A stretch of DNA of 64,000 nt, taken from the NCBI RefSeq assembly GCF_009730915.1, contig NC_052472.1:434001-498000 (forward strand), written 5' to 3'. Shown in pieces: positions 13,001-25,954 of this stretch. This stretch comes from Dioscorea cayenensis subsp. rotundata. Lineage: Eukaryota > Streptophyta > Magnoliopsida > Dioscoreales > Dioscoreaceae. A model generated the notes under the pieces. That model saw nothing but the letters and a program-made list of their open reading frames with translations. It did not search any database and was not told where the DNA came from. How positions within the stretch are numbered: position 1 is the stretch's first letter; each line of letters starts with the position of its first letter. The position numbers were made by a program, and so were the translations under genes.

Positions 13001-13993
13001 CAGAACTTAGAGTAACCAGTTTTAATGCCTTTCTCACCAATCATTAATTGAGATAACATGAGGTCTTACCAGCGTGATCCTTCTGGGATATTTGCAATTG
13101 TAAATGCATCTAATGACTCTGAATGGATGCTTGCAGGGTGAATTTCTTGGCCAAAGTAGTTCAATGGAAGAACTCCAAATACACACACAACAGCAGCTAT
13201 TGAGAAGACCCTGATGCTGTTAAGTTATAACCATATACATGGCATAAGCAAACTTTTAGGAAAAACATTAGTTGTCAGAAAAAGAAAAAAGGCAAACCAT
13301 ACATACTACAGATATTTATCAAAGAAAGACTTGCCTAGATGCGAAAAAAAAATTTTAATCAGAGGTAGATGATGACAATGGCTTAAAGCATAAAACTCTC
13401 ACTTTATAAAGCTACTATTTATCAGAATTCAAGTTATCATGTATTACTATTCATTGAGTGTTACATGATATCTACATACTAAAAATGAAAGGTCAATACT
13501 GCACATTCACAGAAACAACCTGAAAGAGTTATTAAGATCTATCCCTACAAATCCAGAAATAAGTAAATGATTAATTACTCATCATTTGGTAGAATACAAA
13601 GTGGAGATTTACTAACAAGAAAAAAAAAGTCAAAATTGATGCGATTGCGTGAAGACAACAGAAATGAAATGCAAGAGAGAATCAGAATCAAGAAAGATGT
13701 TTTCTCACTCACCTGAAAACAAGTATTCTGAGGAAGACCACAGCATCCAAACCAGCAATTGACAAGATATCATCCTGTTTATACTCCCAAGCCCTAACTA
13801 TCCAGCTTGGAGAAGGCACAAATCTATCAAGAATACATGAACCCTCATTCGTGTCATTCTCTTCAGAAATTCTTCGTCCAAAGTAAACATAAACGAAACC
13901 CGGTTGCTTCCTCAACAGCGAATACAAAGACAAGAACAGTGAACACAGGCCTATATTGATGCCTGCTGAAGTCAGTAAAGCAGAGAATTTCAT
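10034..13993 (-). CDS. OSCA/CSC1-like hyperosmolality/mechano-gated cation channel, HYP1 type
   Basis: Ten exons on the minus strand join in frame to 708 residues: 13993-13713, 13210-13070, 12617-12554, 12442-12233, 11968-11774, 11681-11383, 11305-11029, 10942-10667, 10508-10275, 10183-10034. Order of parts: a first membrane helix (about 5-27), two more helices near 95 and 150 (RSN1_TM-type), a cytosolic PHM7_cyt-type region (about 165-350, including the Cys-rich CGLCGG), then the RSN1_7TM/DUF221 channel block with the diagnostic VTGYLPSVILQLF, PPTMMLFSAMEGWISRSGRK and WNIFFVNVLSGSVI. The N-terminus (MKFSALLTSAGINIGLC) closely resembles the HYP1/CSC1-like subgroup (OSCA2 clade). Family members are plasma-membrane osmo/mechanosensitive channels permeable to calcium. 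The tail is short and hydrophilic. The gene appears intact. Confidence 0.93.
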
Positions 13994-14620
13994 CTCTTTC
14001 TTCTTCGAAAGGTTAGTTCAGGCATTGTCCAAAACCAGCAACACTGTTGTTCTTTTCAACTCAAAAATTCACTCCCTTCTCTCAAAAAATCACTGAAAAT
14101 TGAATGAAAAAAACTTAAAATTTCCTCGAACTTGCATAAAGATTTAAACTTGATAATTCTTCTTTCTTTTCTAGGTAAAAACCCTAAAAAAACAATAAAA
14201 ATCTTCCTTTTAGTTCACACATTTAATCAAACAGAACATCAATGCAAGTCTTCTACTTTTCACCCTCTTTAATCACAACATATCTGGCCCTTAAAAAAAC
14301 ACAATGCCAATATGAAATAAAACCCTAAAATGGAAAATGCCAGTGTGATTCCAAGACAAATTAGGGCAAATTGGCAATAAAATCAACAGCATAGAGATCA
14401 AGCGAACCTTACAAAAGCATCATCATCATCATCATTCAAAGCATTAGGATCAAAATTGAGGGAAAAAAAGGAGAATTACCAGAAGAGAAGCAGATCAGTG
14501 AGTCTTCAATCGAAGATCGTGAGAACAATCAATCAATCAATCAATCAGAAATGTTGGAAAATTTCCCAAATTTTGGGAAGCGGACAAAAAGAGGAGCGAT
14601 TCGTTTCTCCCGCGATGGAT

Positions 14621-14641
14621 GACGTGGCCGATTCCTATTGG
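14621..14641 (-). promoter_or_regulatory. Candidate ABRE/G-box-like and CCAAT motifs upstream of OSCA gene
   Basis: About 630 bp upstream of the OSCA start codon, in a locally GC-richer patch (about 14580-14700), a GACGTGGC with an ACGT core (14621-14628) lies close to an ATTGG/CCAAT box (14637-14641). ACGT-core elements bind bZIP factors of ABA and stress responses, which would suit an osmosensing gene. The role is inferred from motif match only. Confidence 0.3.
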
Positions 14642-14699
14642 CTGACACCCTCAACCGCCTTAACGGTCAGCAAGGGTTATCGAACCGGGTTTTTTTAAA

Positions 14700-17600
14700 A
14701 CGAACCGGACTGATCTTTGATTTGATGAACGGTTCATTATTTTTTTAAATAAATAAAAAAAATCATAAAATTATGTACCCAGTATTCATTCTAAAAATCA
14801 AAATTTAGAAAATTTATATATTAATAAAATAAAAAAGTGTTATATAAAAATAAAAATTATACTAATAACCGCTTGGTCTATTATTAGTATTGAAACCCCT
14901 GTATAGATTGTCCAACTTATTAATAATTTACACAAATAGAGTTACAGATATTACAGAGCTCGACTTTTGACATTTTATTTGTTCACATTCATTAAAAGAA
15001 AATTGTAGTCAAAGAATAAAGCATATCTATATTTGTGCATTAATATTATTCAAAAACCATTAAATTTAAGTCAAAAAAAACATCCTATCATGTGTTGCAT
15101 ACATGGACCCATGTGTATATAATGCTTGTGAGTTCTTGCTTGTCATCATGTGCACCAATGTGCATGTGTCTAGTAATAAATAGAGAATTTATGACTATTA
15201 TATATTGTAAATTATATATATATATATATATATTCAAAGAAAAAATAATCGGTTAGTGAATATAAGTTTAATCAAAATTGAAGCAATAATATTTAGGTTG
15301 ATGATTTATATATATATATATATATAATTTTGTTTATCAACATTGGAGTTGAGGAATCACTATTTTATCCACAGAAAATTAACCATGCATTTTGATAGTT
15401 GAAATGTTTAAATTTGAGTCTACTAGAAACACAAAGTAAATGAGAACCATTGGGCTACATTCCCATTCTTTATATCAATAATTTTCTCTATTCATTTAAA
15501 AAATAAAATATCTTTACACAATTATATGTTACATTCACCGTCCATTATATGTTTTTGACTCTTATGTCCAATCATTTTATTCCTTGCCTCATCCACTTTG
15601 GCTCACAAGTCACAATTATATATCTCAATGCATTGGCTGGTACTTTATTTATATTATAAGCTCATTACTTAATTTTAATTCACTTTTGAGAGGAGATATC
15701 AGTTATATTAATATATGATGATATAATTTTTATGTTTGTATGATATTAAACAACATTTTATATAGTTACATTCTAAGATAATACAAATGGGACTTTCTAC
15801 CCTTAATAATACAAAAATTAATATATTAAAAAAAAATTATTTAGACCAGACAATCTAAAATTGAAGTGCATAAATATATGTTCAAACACACACACATAAT
15901 AATACACAAGCTCTTCAAAAAGAAGAGATTTTCATTGCGTGAATTCAAAATATACTGGATATAATAGTGATAATCAGATCCCCAACTGTGAATGTGGTTC
16001 TACAATCCAAATTTTGTGTCATTTGAATGGGAACATATGGACAGATTTTTATCATCACTTGTGCAGATGATCCTAATTATACATGCATGCATTTATCGCA
16101 TTACTCAATAAAAAAAATACATAAATTCTCCTCAATATAATTCCTCTCTATAAATTATTTATATTAACAAATATTAACATTTTTAGAAGAAAACCATTTT
16201 TAGAATTTGAGCTAATTATGCATCCATTTGAGAAAAAAAAAGGTTCTCTCAATCCAAATACACAAGTTTAAATATTATACAATTAACTAATGTTAATGTC
16301 TACAATTTATTACAAATCATTATATATGATTTTTTTTATAACATTTAAAATCATTCAAACATTTGCTTGTCAATGTTAAACAATGTCAAATTTAAAAGCA
16401 TGGAGACATTTTGATGCAAATATGCCTCCCTGTCACCAATAGAAACCAATTTGAAAGTCCTAGTGATGAACTAAGACAAATTAAGATGGACACTTGTAAA
16501 CGTAAGATTATTGTTTATTTTTTCCAAGTATAGACCAAGAGAGCGTGCTTAAACCTCTTATTTTTTTCTTATTTGTTTTCCAATTTTTTCGTTCTATGCT
16601 ATATATATATATATATATATAGGTCAAAACAAGTACTCTAAATATTTTCTATTCCTTTCCTAGATGTTGTGTCTGTTGAATGCCTTGACAAGCATCTTAA
16701 TCAATTTATTCATGCTAAATTTGTTGTTTCATCAAAAGTTATATATATATATATATATATCATAATTAAGATAATTATATATAATAATTAAGTCAAAGTG
16801 ATATTCAACTGTTTGAAAGTAGAAGAAAAATATTAAAGACTAGTAAAAAGTATATATTATTACTAAATTGCCTTCACTGTTTATTTTAACAAGTTTTGTA
16901 ATAAACAATGTAAAGGCTATCACTCATTTGTATTAAGTATTTTTTTAGAACGCTAATTGATTAAACTCAATAGTTTTATAATGAATGATGTAAATAAGAT
17001 AATTATATATTTCTAAGTAAAAGTGATATTCAACCGTTTAAAAGTACAAAATAAAAATGAATACTGATAAAAAAGTATATATTATTAGCAGTAAATGACT
17101 TCACTATTTATTTTAGTACTCCAAAAACATTATTATTCATAGTGAGTTTATTATAAATAATGTAAGAATGTTACTCATTCGTATTAGTATTTTCTAGAAC
17201 ATAGATTAATTAAATTCAAAGAGAATAAATCAAGAACATTCTTAACCCTAACTAATCCATGTTTGATATCAATATGAACATACATAGTCTTTGAGTTGTT
17301 GAGTTTATAAAAAATATAAACAAACTTTATTTTTCATTGTTTTTTTTATTTAATTAAAAGATAGATTTGACATAGAGTTTGCTAGAATGTGTAGTCCTAA
17401 TTCTAGGATGAACTAAAACATGCATGTAGCAAAATGTGACCCGGAAATGTTGAGTTGTTCCTCTCCCTTTTAGATGATACATATGTGTGTATGTTTGTCT
17501 TATTAGAGAGAGAAAATAAAAATAAAAGATTAGTGTTTCTTTAATTAGAGATTTAGAAAAGAAAGAGAAGGGAACAAACATGACAAGGTTTCATTATCAA

Positions 17601-18849
17601 TGCTCCCCATCAATATGGTGTTTAATCACTCCCATGGTTTTGCTTATCTATGGAAAGAAAAAGACCAACTTTCAAGATTTTATTCCCAATATAATTAATC
17701 AAAAAGAAACTCCATTAAATGAATACATATCTCTATGACCGACATCTCATAATAAAAAAAGTTCTCTCTTATACATCTTCCATACTAATTATTTTATATA
17801 TATAATACACACACATCTACAACCTATATATAATTATCTCTAACTTTTTTTCTTAATTTATTTTGATCATATATATATATATATATATATGAGGACCAGA
17901 AATCTAAGGGCGTTTCTAGATTTAAAATTTTAAAAAATTCACAGTAGTAGTCAGATGATAATTCGACAGCTATGAGCATCATAAATAGTGTAAAACACGT
18001 TTTACAGTGTCATACAGTAATTATAAACAGTAAAATATGTACAGTACTTATATAAATAAACCGTCGTTGAATAATAATCCAATGGTTGTAAGAGGGATGT
18101 TCCTAAAAAACAATAATCCAGGGACGTCCATAGATTATCATTTTCATATATATATATATATATATATATCGTAAAAGTTAACAATCAACATCCACATGGA
18201 TATTGCTTAAAGGGCCGAAAACATAAAAAGTTCAAAACGTGTCAACTAGAAACCGCGTATCTTTGTAGTGTGTTATTTTTCTAAAGAGAATGACAATGTC
18301 AAGCAAATCTTTCATCTTGCATCATTGTGGTCCCTAGTTGTACAAAGTATATATAAACAAAGAATATAAGAGAAAAGTCGGTAGTAAACTTAGTACCAAA
18401 AGCCCGCCGACGATGTTGACAACCTCACTGACGCGATGATCCTTCCAAGCATCTCATCCTCATTCCTTAATTATATTTAATCAACTTTTAATTAGTTTAC
18501 TCATTGCTACAATTATAAGTATGGATATCATTAAGTAATGCTTAATTTAATCATTAAGTTGTATATATATATAAGTTAACTTTTTCAAATAATATGTTTG
18601 ATTTGCATTTAAAGGACTAGATTGAAATTGATCTTGTTAATTAATTAATGTATAACTATAAATTAAGTGGTTGTTAATTATATAGAAGCAAACAATGAAA
18701 GAAAGATATACATATATATTGATATTGCATGCATGTTGATTGGAAGAGTCTAAACTGCATGCATGCAAGCATTGCAGGTAAAAACAGACTCATGAACATG
18801 CACATGAAACTCTAGCTAGACACTGCCAATCCACTAGGATTGAGTGCAT
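14700..18849. other. AT-rich intergenic DNA between OSCA and ACC synthase genes
   Basis: No gene seen. Holds several (TA)n microsatellites (near 15213-15232, 15308-15326, 16601-16620, 16741-16760), and a partly repeated AT-rich passage (16760-16900 compared with 16985-17160, sharing phrases around gtaaagtatatattatta). The (TA)n-bounded element at 17868-18169 is listed separately. Because ACC synthase is read leftward, the end next to it is its 3' flank. Confidence 0.6.
17868..18169. mobile_element. (TA)n-bounded short dispersed element (Micron-like), copy A
   Basis: A roughly 255-bp non-coding segment (17891-18145) sits exactly between two (TA)n tracts (17868-17890 and 18146-18169). It starts gaggaccagaaatctaaggg, and its interior has gatgataattcgacagctat and aataatccaatggttg. 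Very similar phrases recur near 50.74-51.0 kb and, more distantly, near 49.2 kb and 58.7 kb. Insertion within TA microsatellites is the hallmark of the Micron MITEs described in rice; equivalence is inferred. Confidence 0.5.
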
Positions 18850-20403
18850 TTACACTGAAGGTTCATGAAAAAAAGAAGAAAAAAAAAAAGTAAATGAATG
18901 AAATGGCCATGGATGTTGAGTTTTATCTAGCGTTCGGACTTTCGATAAGAAGGCGAAAGGCGAAGAACCCATTTGGGATGAGAAGGCGAAAAGCCGACGA
19001 ACCCATTTGGGAAGAGAAGAAAGCCGACGATGAGTGCAATTAGTGTCGTCGGCTTCTACAAAGTTATTGAGCCTTTGTAATGCAAGATTGAGAGTATCTG
19101 TTGACATATTTGCGAAGCACATTCGGAAAAAACCAGGTTCTTGGCAATGACAAGAAGCTCCCGGAGAAATGTTTAGACCAACTTGGAACAATATCTTCTT
19201 CCACAGCTCCATTTCAGCTTCAAATGTTTTTGATTTAAGAAGATGTCTCATGTCTACCCAACAAAATAATCCTGCATTGCTGTTTAAGCATTTAATTCCG
19301 GCACTTTCGAGGCCGTCGACAAAGATTCGATGTCGATGTTCAAGTCTTTTCTTGTTCTCCATAATGTATTTCATCGTGAAGTCTTTATCGGAGAGCATGA
19401 CGGAGAGAAGGTACTGAGTTTGCGAAGAGATTAAACCAAAACTCGACATTTTTGTTGCGGCGGCAACAACAAGATCATCTTCCGAGTAAATTGCCCCGAC
19501 ACGAAAACCCGGTAGACCGAGATCTTTCGATAAACTATAAACAATGTGAACCTTGTTAGATACATCATCTCTTCCCTTGATGACTTCTTTGACACTGATG
19601 AATCCCGGTGAGGCGAAGACGGTGCCCGAGTAGATTTCATCACTTATTAGATGAATGTCCTTGGAAGCAATGAAGTTTATGAGGATATCAAGCTCATCTC
19701 TAGTCATTGAAGTGCCTAGTGGATTTGAAGGATTAGTGATCAACACTCCTTTAATTCTAAGATTTCGCTTCTTCGCATTGTTGTAAGCTTTCTCTAGTGC
19801 TTGTTTTGTGATCTTGAAGCCATTGTTACTCGAACAATGTATCGGAACAATCTCCGCTCCCGTTCGCCATTTGAGATCCCGATCAAAACTGTATAAAATA
19901 CAAACATATATCTTAGTCAATTTATATATTCAAATCTATATTTACCAAATTAATTAGCAATATGAGGACTAGTAATTACCCTGGATAGTAAGGAGTAGGG
20001 AGAAGAAAGGCGTCGCCTGGATCGGTGAGGCAAAACATCAAGGTCTCATTAGCAGAGGTAGCTCCTGCAGTGAGGACCAACTTCTCAGGATTGAACTCAA
20101 CTTTGTTTCCCCTCATTTCACTCATGAACTCAGCCAATGCCTATCAACAAAATTAATCATCCATAATTAACACACTAATTCAACCAATCATATATAATAT
20201 ACAACACTGTTAATTATCCAGATGATTGATAATACTTACAGACTTAAAAGCAGGCAAGCCATGGTAATCTTGGAATAGAGCTAGTTCTTTGAACATAAGC
20301 ACACCATCTTTTTTCAAAGTCATTGCTTCTTGATGACTTTCAAGCCATGACTCAATAAGGTCAAATGAGAGCTGAAACATTATAAACATATAAATAAGAA
20401 CAT

Positions 20404-20434
<31 letters not shown>

Positions 20435-20634
20435 ACCCAAAGAGATATATATTAGAACAAACGTATAGTATAACTATATATATATATATATACCTGATTT
20501 TCTGCAAGACCGAGTTGAATAATACCAGAAGGGTTGGTGAGAGGATGATAAGGGTTCTTCTCATATTCTTTCCACCCTAGAAAGTAAGAAGAGTCTTGGC
20601 CATGGGAGTTGCATGTGGCTTTCTTGGACAACAT
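18850..20634 (-). CDS. ACS: 1-aminocyclopropane-1-carboxylate synthase with altered C-terminal tail
   Basis: PLP fold-type I enzyme that makes ACC from S-adenosylmethionine, the committed step of ethylene synthesis. Four exons (20634-20494, 20371-20240, 20140-19980, 19888-18850) join in frame to 490 residues. Family landmarks are all present: GLAENQ (42-47), [18 protein letters not shown] (196-204), SDEIYSG with Asp228 and Tyr231, [14 protein letters not shown] with the PLP lysine at 266, and [11 protein letters not shown] with Arg400. The catalytic core looks intact. The tail is unusual: after [10 protein letters not shown] (about 432-441) a tandem duplication shifts the frame, so residues 442-490 are an unrelated Ser/Phe-rich extension ending HEPSV. 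Without the second repeat unit the frame would read [14 protein letters not shown] then stop, which resembles the ETO1-binding degron of type-2 ACS proteins. Synteny points to the ACS5/ACS9 group. Confidence 0.93.
18966..19029 (-). repeat. Short tandem duplication in ACS C-terminal coding region
   Basis: Two adjacent units, 19029-19000 (30 nt) and 18999-18966 (34 nt), both begin CGTCGGCTTT and both end CCCAAATGGGTT on the coding strand. The distance between the matching ends is 34 bp, which is not a multiple of three, so the second unit is read in another frame than the first. The bypassed in-line TAG lies at 18929-18927. Confidence 0.85.
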
Positions 20635-20788
20635 GGTGAAACAAATTAATATGTTGAAGAGAAGATGGAAGTTAATTAATTATAATGAAGAAGAGAGAAA
20701 GAGAGAAAGAGAGAATGAGAGAATGAGAGAATGGTTGTGGAGCTTGGTGTTTGATGGAGTGGGAGGGAAAGAGAGCTGATTGGGAGGG

Positions 20789-20796
20789 TATATATA
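20789..20796 (-). promoter_or_regulatory. Likely TATA box of ACC synthase gene
   Basis: TATATATA followed by a GC-rich CCCTCCC on the coding strand, about 155 bp upstream of the start codon. A pyrimidine-rich (CT)n leader (about 20690-20735) lies between it and the ATG, as is common in plant 5' UTRs. Position and context fit a core promoter; transcription start not shown. Confidence 0.5.
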
Positions 20797-22227
20797 GAGT
20801 TTTGAATGCAATGAGAAGTAGAAGAAGTGTTTGGTTTTAAGTCTTTTAATTTGTTGACTAGAAGTTTGAGACAAGGAGAAAACATAGTGGTATCTAGTGG
20901 TGTAATTAATAAGAGCATGAGCAAGAAAGAGAGAGAGAGGCCACCAAGAAAAATGTTAATGCCGACAAGAAATAATAGCCAACATCCCCACACTGCATGT
21001 GTCCAATTGCTGTTTGCCATGTCAGCTCTAAATATATTTAGATTTTTGTTTTAATTTTTTTTAAACAAAAAAATATGGAGTATTATTGCAAAAATTGTCT
21101 AAATAAATTATCAATAATAATTATATATATAAAAATATACCGTTGTCTTTCGTGAGTTAATATGTACTGTCGATTTTTGTAAAACAATGTTGACCATTAA
21201 ACCATCTCATATGATTTTCTATTTGAAAATTAATCACACTACTATTTATTTATTACAGTAATAATTTATGCTTTTTTAAATAAAATTTTAAAATATAAAT
21301 GTTAAATAAAATTGTAAGTTTTTTTAATAAAATTATGTTTTATCTATTTTTATAAAAAAAAAAATTATTGTAAATTTCTAATCAATCATTTATATATATT
21401 AAAAAAATAATAATGTTCTCGAGTTCTTCATAAAAATTATGTAAAAAGCTAAATAAAACATGGAATACAAAATGAGCACAAGATATATGATTTCATGAGT
21501 CAACACTATATATCTTATTCAAACACGTATATAATTAAACTTGAAAGAACATGTTGCACAATGATATCTATTGAACGTAAACAAAGAAAAAAAAAATAGG
21601 GAAATGAGATAAAAGTCAAAGTGGTAGCTAAGTTGAAGCATCATCATCATCACATCATTTCCATCCTCCTCTGAAAGTAATTAACTAATTAATTTTATTG
21701 CTCTTTTATATATGAATGCAAGACTCCTCTTCTACATCAACTGCCGTCTATGTTTACAAAACTTCTATAAAATTCAAAAAGCAATTAATGAATTCTTTTC
21801 TGTATTAATATTTTTTTTTTCTGTTTTTATCTTACTTTGAAATTCAACAACCTTGAAGATACAACACATGGACCAAAATAGGTTATATGTATTAAACCAC
21901 ATGGTCAATACAGTTGAGTAGAAATATCAAAGCTACAAATTAAGTCATACACACACAGAGAGAGAGAAACAAATTTAAATTCAATCAAAGTGTCACAATT
22001 TCAAATAACATGGAAATGGAAAGCTAGAAGACATGAAGCTCAAGCCAATGTCTAGCTATATAAATGAACACCATGGTCACCATCTACTTAACCTTAAATG
22101 CTTGTAGGTTGGCAAGCACATATATTTGCTACGTCAAACATGGAGGATTTTCTTATCAAAGTTGTCTTCAATTGATGTTGATTCAATGTGACCAAGTGGA
22201 ACACTGTCTGAGATCTGAAAAGCCTTG

Positions 22228-22263
<36 letters not shown>

Positions 22264-23441
22264 CATTGTTTTTAGTTCATCTTTCAACTAGAGAGAATTA
22301 AAGGTATATAGTTTTAATAGTTTATATAGAGAGGGGTTGTTGGAATTAATTGTACTTTGTGTTTACAACTCTTCAATATCTTATCTTTGACACTTGAATA
22401 GATTGAGAGCATTGGAAGTGTTCCTAGTTTGAAGGTTTCAATTGGTCATGATCCAAAAGATATAAAGCTTGACGTAGATAGAAGACCAAGTACGTCCCTT
22501 GAAATGACTTTTGTGCTCTTGTCTGGTCATACATCCCATGCATGAGCATTAATTAATGCTTAATCACTTACTTAACCCCTTTCATATGAGTTTAATCACA
22601 ACCATCTATTTCTCCTTGTGATCATCAACAATATCAGCTATTAATTAATTAGCTCACTCTCTCTTGCTCCCATGAAGTGATGATCTATATATCTAGAGTT
22701 ATATGTCTAGATAGAACACTAGAGAAGCAAGATAAGGTAAAAAAGGAGCAACACATCCACCAGAGAGGGATAAGAAGGGAAATGGGCATGTTTGTTATCC
22801 ATTCCAACATCTCTTGTGGCTCTAAAATTGTTAGCATTTGGGTTGCATGGTTTTATGGGGGCAATTTTGTTCAACACTTGGTGGACAACTAACATGATAT
22901 TGCACCCCCTTCATTACTCCATCATATGCTTGCATGCTTGCCTTTATGCCTTATGCCTATTAGCCACCATTGCTAGTCCATTAGACATTAATTTCTCTTT
23001 TTATATTAACTTCATTTTTGTCACTCTTCTCCTCTTGATTTGACTAGCTAGCTAGTTTAATAGGTTCTTACTAGTATTTCTTTTTTCACAAACTAGGACA
23101 AATAAGCATATGATGTAATATTATTATTATTATTATTTATGTGCTTCACTCAATATAAACTATGCCCATGAAATTACTATATGTAAATCTTTACTAAAAA
23201 GAAAAAAAATTACAAGTGTTTACAAGTATATATTTACTCATTTATAAGTAAAAATACTTGACCGCTTTTAACCATAATTAGTAGGGTAAATCAATGAGTG
23301 GATTGTAAATTAGTTCAAATAATAAAAATACAATTTTATTCTAATTTTATAAATTAAAAGAAAATTTTAAATTGTGATCAATGTTTGCAATTACTTTTTT
23401 TCTATTTTAAGTATTTTTAAGTTTTTAGCAATGTGTGAGAA

Positions 23442-23476
<35 letters not shown>

Positions 23477-25389
23477 GTATGCATATATCTATATTGGATT
23501 CATTTCACCAACCAAAGACTTAACATGAGGATGAGAAGATGAGCTTGTGGGTTTAGAATTCAAAGGGCTTTGGAAGACAAGAAGTCATGCAATAGTGACT
23601 CATAACCCCTAAAGACCTAGCAAGTATAGCTTATGAATAGTCCTTTTATGCAGTTTTGTTTCCCATGTACCTTTCTTGACATGGGGACCTTATCATCTTG
23701 TCCCCTTCACATTCCTATCATCAAGATATATATATATATATATGACAATTTTTAACCTTTTCATCAAGTAATAACCAATGTAAATATATATTTTATCTAT
23801 TTTTTCTTTATTAACTTTTTTATTATTATATAAACTCTTGTTAATATTAAGCTAACCCACTACTTTACTGATTAAGACACTTCATTCCATACCGAAATCA
23901 TACGTTTAATTTCCACTTAATACATAATAAAAAGCGGCTTTTATTCATGAACAAGAGAGATCCTTTATGAATAAATTAATAATGCATAATATGTTTAAAA
24001 TAGATTTACATATACTTTAAGTATAACTTGTCTATTAAAAAAACACTCTCATGTATATACATTATATTAATATATCAAGCTTGAAAATACTGATGAACTG
24101 ATGAAATTGTGCTTTGTTTGCAGAATTAGTCATGAGGTTTTTTTAGTAATTTGGTGTATTTTATAACTATGAACGTACCGGCATTTAAGTCTGGAATGTT
24201 AAAAAGTAGTGCATTAGACCCACCGAAAGCCCATTGTTGCTTTCCGTTTGTTGGATATATATATATATATATTATTAACTTGTCTGTTTGTGTTGGACTA
24301 GCAAATCTAATTTTTTTTATTCAAATCAAAAATATATTTTTTTTAATCTTCTTTAAGATTTCATGGCATCATTGTTTTATTTATTTTGACAGTGACTTGA
24401 GAAAATAAATATAAGTTATTCAGAAACTCAACCAGATTGAACTTTTGGACAAATTTAGCCTGTTCCAACTCAATTGAAGCCTGAGTCTGTTTAATATTAA
24501 AATTTGAATACCAAAAACGAAGTCATCTATTAGTATTTGGGTCTCTATTAAAATCTTTCACAAATAGTAAAAATTTGAATATCAGATGAGAGTATATTTT
24601 TGGGAGTTTAAGTAGTGATTGTGCGTGAGCTGATCCCAATGCTCATGTGTATATGAGTTTTACTTTCACTGGCTCTGTCGAGATTTGTGCATGTTCTTAT
24701 CTTTTTTAGTGGTCTAACCACTCATGTTAAAAAAAAAAAAAATTTAAAAAGTTGGATAAACTTTATTGATAAATTAAAGTAAAATTCAATTCTTATTTCA
24801 CATTGAAATTATCCTAAACGAGCAAAACTTTCACTCAACTCTTTCCAACTGGGTTAACTACTTTACTTTATGATTAATCAAATTGAAAAACTCAGGTTTG
24901 AAAAAAACCCAAAATTGAATGGATGATCTGGTCAATCATACCGGTAAACCAATGGCCAAGCCAAGTTCTTGGTCTAGGTTTAAATCAACAAAGAGATAAG
25001 TTATGCATATATATATATATACATATATATATTCACACGAGGTTGTGTCTTCTACGAATGTTACAGTGCTTTGAATAGTTGTCCAGTAAAAAATAGAAAG
25101 CACAATTATAGGATTTGAACTATCTGTTCATAATTGTCACAGTAATTTAGTCAATCACAGATCATTAAATTTGATTTATACAATTATACTAGATCACTCC
25201 AAAAAAAAACTAATAAAAAAACCAAATACATCCCAACTATTCATTTCAGAACTAAGTACATAGTTTGGCCGTTGTATTGTTCATATGCCAGTTTTTCTCT
25301 ATCTCTCTATCAATGCCTTTTCCCATCGCTACAAACATCTGCAATTGGTATTTGTTTATTTTTTTCATAAATAAAAATTCATACTCCTT

Positions 25390-25935
25390 TCAATAACTAA
25401 TTTTGGCTTTGATGTCTTACTTCCTTGGCATAAGTTACACAAACAAATCAAGATATATTTATTTCTCAAAAGAAATATGATCAAGATATTATGAAGAAGT
25501 TCATGATGGAGACTTGCAAACTAATATTAACTCCATTAAAGAAAGATTGAATTTTAACAAAAATGGTAATGAGGAGTTTGTTAAATGCAACAAATTTCTA
25601 AAGATTTGTTAGAAGCTTAAGGTACTTGATAGTGACGAGACCTAAACATAAATAGTCTATGGAGTGGGACTTTGTAACTAAATTCATGGAAGCATCATCA
25701 AAGGTATAGATATACTAGATGATGGAATATTCTTTTCAAGTGGTAACAAGCTAGAATTTATAGGTTATACAAATTGTGAAAAAGGCAAGCAACACAAGTA
25801 ATATTATTGTTCATCCTAGTTCAGGAGCATTAATTTTCTTGGTCATTGTAGAAAAATAATAAATTGTGGCTCTTTCAACAGCAGAAGCATAATACATAAC
25901 TGTAAGTAGTTGTGCTACTCACGCGTTTGGCTGAG
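25390..25935 (+). pseudogene. Degraded Ty1/Copia retrotransposon fragment (RT end to RNase H)
   Basis: Conceptual reading on the plus strand, with several frame changes and stops, follows the order of a Copia polyprotein. It shows an LALMSYFLGI block near 25403, then a KKFMMETCK-like block near 25491, an IVYGVG block near 25655, a FMEASSK block near 25686, DDGIFFSS near 25720, and the RNase H signature VALSTAEA-Y near 25865-25895. In-frame stops and shifts make it clearly dead. No LTRs are recognisable next to it. Confidence 0.75.
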
Positions 25936-25954
25936 AAGAATATTAGGCGAGTTT

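Noticed and set aside
22792-23043. 83-codon hydrophobic open frame in the intergenic region
   Set aside because: AT-rich, no recognised family, no splice partners; probably chance.
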